Assembly: GCF_024808665.1 (NCBI RefSeq)
Contig: NZ_JANUBZ010000008.1
Span: forward strand, 1 to 64,000
Length of the DNA: 64,000 nucleotides
Direction: 5' to 3'
Origin: Mucilaginibacter empetricola
GTDB lineage: Bacteria > Bacteroidota > Bacteroidia > Sphingobacteriales > Sphingobacteriaceae
The position numbers and the translations under genes were made by a program. Below, one piece after another: positions 1 through 8,238 of this stretch (position 1 is the first letter of the stretch; each line of letters starts with the position of its first letter). The notes under the pieces were generated by a model. That model saw nothing but the letters and a program-made list of their open reading frames with translations. It was not told the DNA's origin and ran no database searches.

Positions 1-87
1 AACTCATCCTTCGGATTTTTGCCTGTGTAAACCAAAACAGAGTCTATGAAAAAAATTATCAAAGATTGCTTGCTTGAATCATAGAAA

Positions 88-192
88 TCGAACGAGGGTA
101 CCGAGGAGAAATCTTCTTCGCTATGCTAACTATGCAGAACGGACTATGCACAACGCAAAAGTTTTCTCCTCGGTACCCTCGTTCGAAATGAC
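88..192. repeat. Dispersed palindromic element, copy 1
   Basis: Left arm (88-111) begins TCGAACGAGGGTACCGAGGA and the right arm (162-186) is its near-perfect reverse complement, ending in TCGAAATGAC. The interior holds a degenerate TATGCAGAAC/ACTATGCA segment shared with the other copies. Related copies lie at 5884-6005, 9139-9270 and 12069-12190, all between genes. This is the most symmetrical copy: both arms carry the GGTACC core. It resembles the MITE- or REP-like repeats common in Bacteroidota, but no transposase is seen nearby. Confidence 0.85.
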
Positions 193-221
193 AAGATGTA
201 GAAGAAATCTTGTCATTTTTT
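186..221 (+). terminator. Stem-loop with T run
   Basis: Perfect 12-bp stem (AAATGACAAGAT, 186-197, with 207-218), a 9-nt loop and a T run reading rightward. It overlaps the end of palindromic element copy 1. It would terminate plus-strand transcription entering from left of the window. Confidence 0.55.
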
Positions 222-264
222 AATCTTATAAATCTTGGTCTTGGTTCAGACAAAAAATGGCCAA

Positions 265-295
265 CAAAAAAGCCCCCGGAAACTAATCCGAAGGC
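265..295 (-). terminator. Rho-independent terminator of recQ
   Basis: Read on the minus strand, GCCTTCGG pairs with CCGGGGGC (two G-U pairs) around an 8-nt loop and is followed by six T. It lies 57 bases past the recQ stop codon. Confidence 0.75.
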
Positions 296-351
296 TCACA
301 AATATTCTCAGTTTTAAGCTTTGTGCTTTCAGCTCTAAGCTTCCTCCCCGC

Positions 352-2547
352 TTAGTTCCCCATTTCTGATAGGAACTTAATGCGCATCAGCTGTATTTCT
401 TCTCGTGTGTATTCGTCGCTGCCTAGTTCGGCAAGGGCTTCATCTATCGAGTCTACTTCAGCGGTGCGGAAATAATCAAATATCTCTTCCTGCTTGTCCT
501 CGTCAATTACCTCATCAATATAATAGTTAAGATTAAGCTTGGTGCCCGAGTTTACAATGGTTTCCACCTCTTTCAATATCTCATCGTATGATAAGCCTTT
601 TGAAGCGGCAATATCATCCAAATTTAAATGACGGTCAATATTCTGAATAATGAACACCTTAAGGGCCGATTTATTGGCGGCACTCTTAATTACCATATCC
701 ACCGGACGGTCGATATCATTATCATCTACATATTTCTGAATCAGATCGGTAAATGGCTTGCCAAATTTAAGCGCCTTGCCGGCACCTACGCCCGATATTT
801 GTTTCAGCTCATCGGTAGTAACCGGGTAATGCGTACACATTTCCTCTAACGATGGATCCTGGAAGATAACGAACGGGGGTAATCCCTTTTGCTTGGCCAG
901 CTTTTTACGCAGATCCTTTAGCATTTGCAGTAATGCCGTATCTAAGGCGCCTCCGCCTTGTTTAGGGCCATCTTCAGAGTCGTCATCATCCGTATTCTCA
1001 ATTGGCTTGTTGAGTAGGAAACGGATGCTGTATGGGTTATCAATAAAAGTGTTACCGGTTTTGGTTAAGTGAAGTAAGCCGTATTGGTCAATATCTTTTG
1101 CTAAAAAGTTATTAAGTAGTGCCTGGCGCAGCAGGGAGTTCCATAAGTTGCGACCCTCTTCTTTGCCCGATCCAAAGTACTCCAATGTATCGTGCTCGTA
1201 ATTTTTGATCTGGGCGCTCTCTTCGCCAATGAGTATGCTAATGATGTGGTGATCGTCAAACTTCTCGCCAATGGCCTTAATGAGGCTTAGTGCACGGTGC
1301 AGGTGTACTTCACCATCAAAATGTTCTTTAGGTCCGCAGCAGTTGTCGCACATGTTGTTGCAGCCTGCTTCGTTAAAGTTTTCGCCAAAGTAATGCAGCA
1401 GCTGCTTACGGCGGCATACCGATGATTCGGCATAATCTATCACTTCCTTCAGTATCTGGGTGCCAATTTCACGTTCTGCTACCGGCTTATCCTTCATAAA
1501 CTTCTGAAGCTTATCAATATCTTTTTCCGAGTAAAAGGCAACACAAACACCTTCGCCGCCATCTCTACCCGCTCTACCGGTTTCCTGATAGTAGCCTTCC
1601 ATGCTCTTGGGCACATCGTGGTGTATTACGTAACGTACATCGGGTTTATCAATACCCATACCAAAGGCTATGGTTGCTACAATAACATCCACATCCTCCA
1701 TCAAAAACTTATCCTGTGTATCGGCACGCACCTTAGGATCAAGACCAGCATGGTAGGGCAGGGCTTTTACGCCGTTAAGACTCAATGCTTCGGCCACTTC
1801 CTCCACCTTTTTACGGCTAAGGCAGTAAATAATGCCCGATTTGCCCTGGTTTTGTTTTACAAACTTTACAATCTCTTTAATCACATTACGCTTTGCACGT
1901 ACCTCGTAAAAAAGGTTGGAGCGGTTAAATGACGATTTGTAAATGGTTGCATTGTTCATTTGCAGGTTTTTCTGGATATCCTGCTGAACTTTTGGGGTAG
2001 CGGTTGCAGTTAGGGCGATGATTGGAATATTATCGCCTATGTTACTGATCACTTGTCTTATTTTACGATACTCCGGGCGGAAATCATGTCCCCACTCCGA
2101 AATACAATGCGCTTCATCAACAGCTACAAAAGAAACAACGTTGAGACGCAGAAAGTCGATATTTTCCTGCTTGGTAAGTGATTCGGGTGCTACGTAAAGT
2201 AATTTGGTTTTGCCGCCTAAAACGTCTTCTTTAACCCTGGCAATATCTGATTTTGTTAACGATGAATTTAAAAAATGTGCTATACTGTCTGATCCTCCGA
2301 AAGCCCTCAACTGGTCAACCTGATTTTTCATTAGTGCGATAAGCGGGGAAATCACAATCGCTGTGCCCTCGCTCATCAAAGCAGGCAACTGATAACACAT
2401 CGATTTGCCGCCTCCTGTGGGCATAATAACAAATGTATCGTTCCCCGCCAAAATGTTAGTTATAATCGCTTCTTGCTCCCCTTTGAAATTATCGAATCCG
2501 AAAAAGTTCTGAAGGTTATCAAATAGCGACTTCTTAGTTTCTATCAT
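352..2547 (-). CDS. recQ: ATP-dependent DNA helicase RecQ
   Basis: 3'-5' superfamily 2 DNA helicase acting in recombination repair and restart of stalled forks. At 731 residues it has the full bacterial layout: Walker A PTGGGKS (43-49), DEAH box (144-147) in a DEAHCISEW context, ALTATATP motif III, GRAGRDG motif VI, a four-cysteine zinc site (CRRKQ...CNNMCDNCC, about 375-405), a winged helix and an HRDC domain (about 530-610). A C-terminal tail of about 110 residues resembles the extra helical HTH segment of many Bacteroidota RecQ proteins. It starts at ATG 2547 and is transcribed alone, divergently from the sugar-nucleotide gene, with its own terminator. Confidence 0.97.
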   Translation of the reverse strand: MIETKKSLFDNLQNFFGFDNFKGEQEAIITNILAGNDTFVIMPTGGGKSMCYQLPALMSEGTAIVISPLIALMKNQVDQLRAFGGSDSIAHFLNSSLTKSDIARVKEDVLGGKTKLLYVAPESLTKQENIDFLRLNVVSFVAVDEAHCISEWGHDFRPEYRKIRQVISNIGDNIPIIALTATATPKVQQDIQKNLQMNNATIYKSSFNRSNLFYEVRAKRNVIKEIVKFVKQNQGKSGIIYCLSRKKVEEVAEALSLNGVKALPYHAGLDPKVRADTQDKFLMEDVDVIVATIAFGMGIDKPDVRYVIHHDVPKSMEGYYQETGRAGRDGGEGVCVAFYSEKDIDKLQKFMKDKPVAEREIGTQILKEVIDYAESSVCRRKQLLHYFGENFNEAGCNNMCDNCCGPKEHFDGEVHLHRALSLIKAIGEKFDDHHIISILIGEESAQIKNYEHDTLEYFGSGKEEGRNLWNSLLRQALLNNFLAKDIDQYGLLHLTKTGNTFIDNPYSIRFLLNKPIENTDDDDSEDGPKQGGGALDTALLQMLKDLRKKLAKQKGLPPFVIFQDPSLEEMCTHYPVTTDELKQISGVGAGKALKFGKPFTDLIQKYVDDNDIDRPVDMVIKSAANKSALKVFIIQNIDRHLNLDDIAASKGLSYDEILKEVETIVNSGTKLNLNYYIDEVIDEDKQEEIFDYFRTAEVDSIDEALAELGSDEYTREEIQLMRIKFLSEMGN

Positions 2548-2785
2548 TATCTATCCTTATGTTCTATTTAAAAGTTTAAAGTAACAAATTTTTATCAATA
2601 AACGCAGGATTTACTTTAAAATTTTATAGAAAAATGATTATTCTTTTAAAAACAATTTTGTTTATTTACGCATTTAAACAAGGATATTGCGCGGCTGTGA
2701 TTATTTAATTTTATTTGATACTTATTTTACAAATTATTGCCCAATTTTGCCCCGCGTTTACCAAATTAAAATTGTTTAGAAACAC

Positions 2786-3871
2786 ATGAATAAAAACTAC
2801 TATGCCATCATTATGGCGGGCGGTATTGGCAGCCGTTTTTGGCCCATTAGCCGTACTTCGCACCCAAAACAATTTATTGACATTTTGGGTACAGGCAAAA
2901 CTTTGATCCAAAATACTTACGACAGGTTTTTAAAGGTTTGCCCTAAGGAGAATATTTATGTTGTAACCAACGAGATTTATACCGACCTGGTAAAACAACA
3001 ATTGCCTGATATGGCCGACCATCAGATACTGACCGAGCCGGTGATGCGCAATACGGCACCATGTGTGGCCTATGGTTGTTTTAAAATAGAAAGCCTTAAT
3101 CCTGATGCTGCTATTGTTGTGGCCCCGTCAGATCACTTAATATTAAACGAGACGGCTTTTATTGCCGCTATCGAAAAATCGTTAAAAGCAGCTACCGATA
3201 ACGACTTGCTGATTACCCTGGGCATACAACCATCGCGCCCTGATACAGGTTATGGCTACATCCAGTACACCGGCCATACGCTGAAAAACGATTTTCATAA
3301 GGTAAAAACCTTTACCGAAAAACCAACGCTGGAAATTGCCAAAACCTTTATCCAAAGCGGCGATTTTTTATGGAATGCGGGGATATTTGTGTGGTCGGCA
3401 AAGTCAATTGTAAAAGCCTTTGCCCAGTATTTGCCGGATATGAATGAGATTTTTGCCGAGGCTAAGCCAGTTTACAATACCGCTAATGAAAAGCACCACA
3501 TTAACAAAGCTTACCTGCAATGTACCAATATATCAATAGATTACGGTATTATGGAAAAAGCCGATAATGTGTATGTGCTGCCATCGGAGTTTGGCTGGAG
3601 CGATTTAGGCACCTGGGCATCTATTTACGAACTGGCCGATAAAGATTACGTAGGGAATGCCGTTATTCCATCTGAAAAGGTAATTATGTACGATTCCAGC
3701 AATTGCATGGTAAACGTACCCGAAGAAAAACTGGTGATATTGCAGGGGCTGCATGATTACATTGTAGTAGAATCAAACAATACCCTGCTTATTTGTCCCC
3801 GCGATCAGGAGCAAAACGTTAAAAAGGTTGTTGCCGATGTGAAGCAGAAGTTTGGCACGAAGTATATTTAA
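2786..3871 (+). CDS. manC: Mannose-1-phosphate guanylyltransferase
   Basis: Makes GDP-mannose from mannose-1-phosphate and GTP, feeding capsule, LPS and glycoprotein synthesis in the cytoplasm. The nucleotidyltransferase signature GGIGSRFWP (12-20) followed by HPKQF is at the N-terminus. FTEKP and FLWNAGIFVW are the sugar-binding motifs of this family. Length 361 fits the short form without the isomerase domain found in bifunctional ManC/AlgA proteins. It is a single gene opposite recQ; the 238-bp gap between them must hold both promoters. The symbol follows family use and is less certain than the function. Confidence 0.93.
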   Translation: MNKNYYAIIMAGGIGSRFWPISRTSHPKQFIDILGTGKTLIQNTYDRFLKVCPKENIYVVTNEIYTDLVKQQLPDMADHQILTEPVMRNTAPCVAYGCFKIESLNPDAAIVVAPSDHLILNETAFIAAIEKSLKAATDNDLLITLGIQPSRPDTGYGYIQYTGHTLKNDFHKVKTFTEKPTLEIAKTFIQSGDFLWNAGIFVWSAKSIVKAFAQYLPDMNEIFAEAKPVYNTANEKHHINKAYLQCTNISIDYGIMEKADNVYVLPSEFGWSDLGTWASIYELADKDYVGNAVIPSEKVIMYDSSNCMVNVPEEKLVILQGLHDYIVVESNNTLLICPRDQEQNVKKVVADVKQKFGTKYI

Positions 3872-4203
3872 GGTTCATTAGTGTCATTTGGTTATTAGTT
3901 CATTGGGGCATTGGCGGGACAGTTCATGGTTGATGGTTCATAGATCATGGTAGGAAGGTAATCCTCTTTACGCGTCATTGCTGTAAGGGTTAGGTAATTC
4001 GGTCAAACATGCATGGTTTACGACTTTTCTCTTCGCCCTGTATTGCATAGAGATGGCTTCGTACCTCACAAGGACGTGCGGAGAGGAACAAAGCAACCCA
4101 ACCCAACCTTTCATCAACCTAATCAACTCAATCCAACCCAATCAACCAACAACCCCTTTGCATTTTCAGCTTTTTTCATTATACTTACTTCAAATTTAGC
4201 ATT
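3872..4203. repeat. Intergenic low-complexity repeat island
   Basis: No credible gene. Bases 3922-3948 are a 27-mer (GTTCATGGTTGATGGTTCAT and seven more bases) found unchanged at 5746-5772 and inverted with one mismatch at 6036-6062. Bases 4096-4160 are a C/A-rich tract built from AACCCAATCAACTCAATC-like words that recurs near 9284-9335, 12240-12298 and 19051-19090, and as its reverse complement at 8936-9055. Between them, CGTCATTGCTG and CTTCGTACCTCACAAGGACG look like the worn arms of another palindromic repeat. Confidence 0.75.
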
Positions 4204-4968
4204 ATGAAAAAACTATACTACCTCCTGCTGTTTTTCATAGTGCTTTGCTTTTCGTCCTGTGTTGATATTGAAGAAAAGTACGATTTTAAGGCCGATGGCT
4301 CATGCAACGTAGTGTATGGTTTTGATATGAGCAGCGCCGTATCTGTATTGATGAATCTGATGACCGATTCCATTAAATCAACTCCTCAATTCTCCATCGT
4401 AAAGGATACAACGCTTAATTTTTATTCGGCTTTGCCGGATAGTACGCAGCAAAAAATGACGGTTGAAGAAGCTGATATGGCTAAGAGCAGCAATCTGTCG
4501 GTAAAGATGAATCTGCCTAAAAACATCATGAAGATTGCCATTAATCACCATGCTAAAAGTCCGGCTGATTTGCAATATTATTTGCAGCACCTGTCAAAAA
4601 TATCCATGAGCAGTCAGCTTAGCGGCGTTACCAAAACCGATAAAAACCCCAAGGGCTTTGATGCCCAACAGCTATTAGCCGGCGAAGACTACTACCTTTA
4701 CGAGGTTACTCCGCATAAATTTTACCGCATAATTGATAAGGCTAAGTTTAATGCCTTTTTAAAAAGAACCTCATCGACCTTTGCCATGGCTAAGGCTATG
4801 CTGATTGATATGCCTTATAAAGTGGTACTCAATTTTGCCAAACCGATAAAAAAGGTAAATAACCCCAAAGCCATTCTATCAGCCGATAGAAAGCGCGTAA
4901 CACTCATTACCAATATGGACGATGTGATTAAAAATCCATCGGTAATGAACCTTAAGATTGACTATTAG
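4204..4968 (+). CDS. Lipoprotein of unknown function
   Basis: 254 residues with an N-terminal signal of about 15 hydrophobic residues ending in a lipobox (LCFSSC, Cys19), so it is exported and lipid-anchored. After it come acidic DIEEKYDFKADGSC and a mixed alpha/beta body with no motif I recognise. The DIEEKYDF-KADGSC start recalls small Bacteroidota lipoproteins that carry a beta-strand pair after the anchor. The stop (TAG, 4966-4968) is in the same frame as the Rieske open frame that follows at once, so the two genes are likely co-transcribed. No function is claimed. Confidence 0.85.
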   Translation: MKKLYYLLLFFIVLCFSSCVDIEEKYDFKADGSCNVVYGFDMSSAVSVLMNLMTDSIKSTPQFSIVKDTTLNFYSALPDSTQQKMTVEEADMAKSSNLSVKMNLPKNIMKIAINHHAKSPADLQYYLQHLSKISMSSQLSGVTKTDKNPKGFDAQQLLAGEDYYLYEVTPHKFYRIIDKAKFNAFLKRTSSTFAMAKAMLIDMPYKVVLNFAKPIKKVNNPKAILSADRKRVTLITNMDDVIKNPSVMNLKIDY

Positions 4969-4974
4969 CGTTTT

Positions 4975-5310
4975 AAGAAATGGTATAAAATACCTGACGT
5001 TGATCCCCAACAAACATTTATTAAAAAAATTAAAGCAGGCCGTAAAAGCATTTGTGTTGTTGGATACGAAGGTGATATATTTGCCCTATCAGCACGATGC
5101 CCGCATGCTGGCGGCGACCTGAGTTTGGGCTGGTGCAAAAATCAAAAACTTATTTGCCCTGTTCACCGTTATTCATATGATTTGCATAGTGGTAAGGGTA
5201 GCGAGGGACAGAACGACTATATTGACACTTTCCCGGTTAAGATACAGCATAACGGGATTTACATCGGCATCAGTAGTTTTTGGGATAAGTTAAAACAAGC
5301 ACTAAAATGA
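4975..5310 (+). CDS. Rieske [2Fe-2S] ferredoxin-like protein, start unclear
   Basis: The frame from 4969 to 5310 encodes a small soluble Rieske protein: CPHAGGDLSLGWC followed by CPVHRYSYDL gives the two Cys-His pairs of a Rieske cluster, then a typical SSFWDK C-terminus. It would carry electrons for an oxygenase or reductase; the partner is unknown. The frame has no ATG, GTG or TTG between the TAG at 4966 and the cluster motif. The position where relatives would start (M-K-W-Y-K-I-P) reads AAG AAA TGG here, one base from ATG. A TTG at 5125 would cut off the first Cys-His pair. The stop overlaps the next start (ATGA). Either a rare start is used or the gene is damaged. Confidence 0.7.
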   Translation, partial: KKWYKIPDVDPQQTFIKKIKAGRKSICVVGYEGDIFALSARCPHAGGDLSLGWCKNQKLICPVHRYSYDLHSGKGSEGQNDYIDTFPVKIQHNGIYIGISSFWDKLKQALK

Positions 5311-5741
5311 TGAACGTAAGAGCAATTGACTACATAACTGAAGATTTTTACGAATCGCTCAGCTTTCAGGACGGGGAAATGCCCGATTTGGATTCCGTTA
5401 AAATATTGTTTTTTGACGAAGGGGTGCTGATCAATAACAGCTTTGCCAAACCCATAATGTTTACTGCCGAAACATTTATACAAACGCTTGAAACGCAACT
5501 GGCCGACGGTACATTAAAACAATTTATGCAGCGCGAGCTATACTCAAAAACCGAAGTATTTGGCAAAATAGCCCAGCGCGTAAGCGTTTACGAATACAGC
5601 TTTTCTGATTATCAAACCGCCAATTTACCCCGTGGTATCAACTATATTCAATTTATACAGGTTGATGATAACTGGCAAATAACCTCCATGGCCTGGGCGG
5701 ACGAAAACGAAAATCACCAGATACCTGCGGAGTATTTGTAA
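5307..5741 (+). CDS. NTF2-like (SnoaL-type) protein
   Basis: 144 residues with the look of the NTF2-like cone fold: an N-terminal helix, a strand pair (SVKILFFDEGVLINN), a helix (ETFIQTLETQLADG), then long strands ending in GINYIQFIQVDDNWQITSMAWADE, where ...W-I-SMAW is typical of the SnoaL/DUF4440 group. Such proteins bind small ligands or act as isomerases or hydrolases; nothing here fixes the substrate. The start ATG overlaps the Rieske stop, implying translational coupling and a shared task. Confidence 0.7.
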   Translation: MMNVRAIDYITEDFYESLSFQDGEMPDLDSVKILFFDEGVLINNSFAKPIMFTAETFIQTLETQLADGTLKQFMQRELYSKTEVFGKIAQRVSVYEYSFSDYQTANLPRGINYIQFIQVDDNWQITSMAWADENENHQIPAEYL

Positions 5742-5745
5742 GTTA

Positions 5746-6062
5746 GTTCATGGTTGATGGTTCATAGATCATAGCCATTGGCGGACGATACAGAACTCAT
5801 TTAAACGTAATCTTATAACGGCTGCATCACTCCATAACAATCGTTACACGCATTACAAAAAGCGGTACACATTCTTCTACATCATGTCATCGAACGAGGG
5901 TACCGAGGAGAAAACTTTTACGACAGGCATTAACGCGGGCGTAACCCGTCCTGCATAGTTCGCGTAGTATATCGCAAAAGATTTCTCGTTATCACTCGAA
6001 ATGAGATGGTCGGTGAAGCTCCAACCCCTTCTACCATGATCAATGAACCATCAACCATGAAC
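5746..6062. repeat. MITE-like element with 27-bp terminal inverted repeats
   Basis: The whole gap between two convergent genes is one inverted-repeat unit of about 317 bp. Its ends (5746-5772 and 6036-6062) are inverted copies of a 27-mer with one mismatch. Inside lies palindromic element copy 2 (5884-6005). The right end reaches the stop codon of the OmpA-family gene. The dnaB/ABC gap (about 11,945-12,243) carries a diverged version of the same unit, including ATAACGGCTG on the left and GGTGAAGCTCCA on the right of the core. No gene lies inside. Confidence 0.75.
5884..6005. repeat. Dispersed palindromic element, copy 2
   Basis: Left arm CGAACGAGGGTACCGAGGAG matches the other copies; the right arm ends TTTCTCGTTATCACTCGAAA, a variant shared with copy 4 that lacks the GGTACC core. 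The interior shares CTGCATAGTTCGC and ATCGCAAAAG with copies 3 and 4. Confidence 0.8.
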
Positions 6063-7963
6063 TATTTCGCCACAATCTTCACCTCCGTGCGGCGGTTCTT
6101 TTGCCTGCCATCGTCGGTGGTATTGGGTGCTATGGGTTGGGTTTTGCCGTAGCCTTTGTAGGTTAGTCGGGTAGGGTCAACTTTGTTGGTTACCAGGTAT
6201 TGGTAAACCGCTTTTGCACGATTTTCGGATAACGTTTGGTTGGCGGCATCATTACCCACGTTATCGGTATGGCCGGATATTTCGATGTGAAGGGTAGGGT
6301 TAAGGCCCAAAAACTCCACCAGCTTTTGCAGCTCGGCTACCGATTCATCCTTCAGGTTAAACTTATTGGTATCAAAAAATACATTGTTCAGTATCACCTT
6401 ATCGCCAATTTCAATAGGTTGCAGCAGCACGGTAATGTTAAACGGATCGGCAGGTTCATGCCCTACCAGCGAGAAATGCTGCGAGTAAAACAGGTATCCC
6501 GTTTTTGAAATATTGAGGCCATAATCATTGCCTACTACAAGGGTAGCCAGGAAATCGCCCAGTTGCGGATCGCTGTAGTCCTGGTATACGGGCGTATTTT
6601 TTTGCAGGTTGATGATCTCTACCGCAGCTTCTAGTGGTTGCAGGGTTTTAGCATCGCTCACCTTGCCTTTTACATAGGTTACAGGCTTCGGTTTAAGGTT
6701 GGCGGGTAGCTCGAAGGTATAAATATCATAGCCGCCGGTACTATTAAGGTTGTTTGATGAGAAAAATGCATCCTTGCCGTTGGCACTTATTGTTAGTCCG
6801 CTTTCATCACCGTTGGAGTTGATGGGATAACCCAAATTCTCGGGCTTTTGCCATTTGCCATCCTTACCCATACGGCTCACAAATAAATCCATCCCACCTA
6901 AACCCGGCCACCCGTTTGAGCAAAAGTACAGTGTGCTATCATCAGCATGTATAAACGGCGATTGCTCGTTATAAGGCGTATTAATGTTAGGCCCAAGGTT
7001 CTCGGGCTCCCCCCAGCCTTTATCGGTAAGGGTCGATTTCCAGATGTCGTAACCACCATAACCACCGGCACGGTTGCTCACAAAGTACAGCGTGCGACCA
7101 TCGGCACTGATAGAGGGCTGAGCCTCCCATCCCGGCGTATTCACCGGCGGACTCAAATCAAATGGCTTGCCCCAATCATCCCCTTTCTTTTGGGCTACAT
7201 AAATATCACATCTACCTAAACCATCCGGGCGATTACAGCCGGTAAAGAACAAAAACTTACCATCCTGCGATAAGGATTGTGCCCCCTCGTTATACTCAGG
7301 CGTGTTGATACGGTCGCTCAGGTAGGTGGCTGTTTGCCATTTACCATCAACCTTAATACTCTTATAAAAATCTTCGTTATTGTTTATTTTGCGGGTAAAT
7401 ATTAGCGTAGTTTCATCGGCAGTGGTAACGGGCAGGTACTCGTCATCGGCAGTATTTATAGCAGGCCCCATGTTAACCGGCAAAAAGGGTACCGGGTGCT
7501 CCATAGCATTTAAGCTGAAGCTACAATCGGCAGCCAACAACTGCGCCAGCTGACTGCTTTTGGCTGCAAGCGCCGGATAGCTGAGGTATTTTTGTAGCAG
7601 CTTAAGGGCATTGTCATAATGAGCCTGGTTAACTTCATCTTCGCCGGCTTTAAGGTAAACCGACTGGTTAAATTCGGGGTTTAGCGCAACTACTTTAAGA
7701 TATTGCTCGGTAGCGGGTTGAAACAGCCTTTTGGAATGATAAATATCGGCCAGTAACAAGTGTGCCTCAATGAATTTACTATCCTCGTCAACAGCCTGTT
7801 TAAGCTCGTCAATGGCCTCATCGTACATATTATCATCTAAGGCATGGTTGGCCTCAACAAAATATTTAATGGCCGCTTTACTGTTGGTAGTGTACTGTTT
7901 TTGCTGGGCATTTACAAAAACCGATAAAAAAATGAGCAATATTGAGCAGGTAGTAACTCTCAT
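6062..7963 (-). CDS. OmpA-family protein with TPR and PD40 repeats
   Basis: 633-residue periplasm-facing envelope protein that should hold the outer membrane to peptidoglycan. Signal peptide at 1-19 (ends FVNAQ), two or three TPR units (about 28-125), then a PD40/WD40-like beta-propeller (about 150-420) with repeated blades such as LYFVSNRAGGYGGYDIW and LYFCSNGWPGLGGMDLF. A short carboxypeptidase-regulatory-like domain (about 430-510) follows, then a C-terminal OmpA domain with ISGHTDNVGNDAANQTLSENRA and NRRTEV. This order is standard for the Bacteroidota OmpA/PD40 family, some members of which sit beside gliding or type IX secretion genes. No such neighbours are here. Confidence 0.9.
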   Translation of the reverse strand: MRVTTCSILLIFLSVFVNAQQKQYTTNSKAAIKYFVEANHALDDNMYDEAIDELKQAVDEDSKFIEAHLLLADIYHSKRLFQPATEQYLKVVALNPEFNQSVYLKAGEDEVNQAHYDNALKLLQKYLSYPALAAKSSQLAQLLAADCSFSLNAMEHPVPFLPVNMGPAINTADDEYLPVTTADETTLIFTRKINNNEDFYKSIKVDGKWQTATYLSDRINTPEYNEGAQSLSQDGKFLFFTGCNRPDGLGRCDIYVAQKKGDDWGKPFDLSPPVNTPGWEAQPSISADGRTLYFVSNRAGGYGGYDIWKSTLTDKGWGEPENLGPNINTPYNEQSPFIHADDSTLYFCSNGWPGLGGMDLFVSRMGKDGKWQKPENLGYPINSNGDESGLTISANGKDAFFSSNNLNSTGGYDIYTFELPANLKPKPVTYVKGKVSDAKTLQPLEAAVEIINLQKNTPVYQDYSDPQLGDFLATLVVGNDYGLNISKTGYLFYSQHFSLVGHEPADPFNITVLLQPIEIGDKVILNNVFFDTNKFNLKDESVAELQKLVEFLGLNPTLHIEISGHTDNVGNDAANQTLSENRAKAVYQYLVTNKVDPTRLTYKGYGKTQPIAPNTTDDGRQKNRRTEVKIVAK

Positions 7964-7989
7964 TATAACTGGTAAAATATAAATCTAAG

Positions 7990-8236
7990 TTACACTTATT
8001 ATGGGTAGAGTCAAGATGTAAGAGTCAAGAATCGAGATGCAGGAGTTAGGATACGAAAGTTAAGATGCAAGGTGTCGGGAATCAAGATACAAGAATCAAT
8101 AGTCAATTACCAAGATGCGGAACAAAATTAGGAAACAAGAATTCGTTTAAATCCATATCCTGACTCTTGGTTCTTGCATCTTGAATCTTCCTTTTTTGGT
8201 TCTTGTATCTTGACTCTTCCTTCTTGCTTCTCAAAT
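7990..8236. repeat. Long imperfect inverted repeat, purine-rich to pyrimidine-rich
   Basis: Bases about 8010-8150 are tandem variants of AAGAGTCAAGATGCAAGAAT on the plus strand; bases about 8160-8230 are their reverse complement (TGACTCTTGGTTCTTGCATC and similar). The RNA would fold into a long, interrupted hairpin between the start of the OmpA gene and the end of queE. No gene lies inside. Confidence 0.7.
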
Positions 8237-8238
8237 CC

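Larger units (their letters stand above)
1..351. other. Intergenic stretch with repeat and hairpins
   Basis: No complete gene is visible. The first 30 bases could be the tail of a plus-strand frame ending in TAA at 28-30, or the start of a leftward gene; neither can be decided from so little sequence. The stretch holds palindromic element copy 1 (88-192), a plus-strand terminator-like hairpin at 186-221 and the recQ terminator at 265-295. The 64-codon minus frame across the palindrome is a by-product of the repeat. Confidence 0.5.

Noticed and set aside
59..253. 64-codon minus-strand frame
   Set aside because: It lies across palindromic element copy 1 and its hairpin; similar frames arise in the other copies, so it is a by-product of the repeat.
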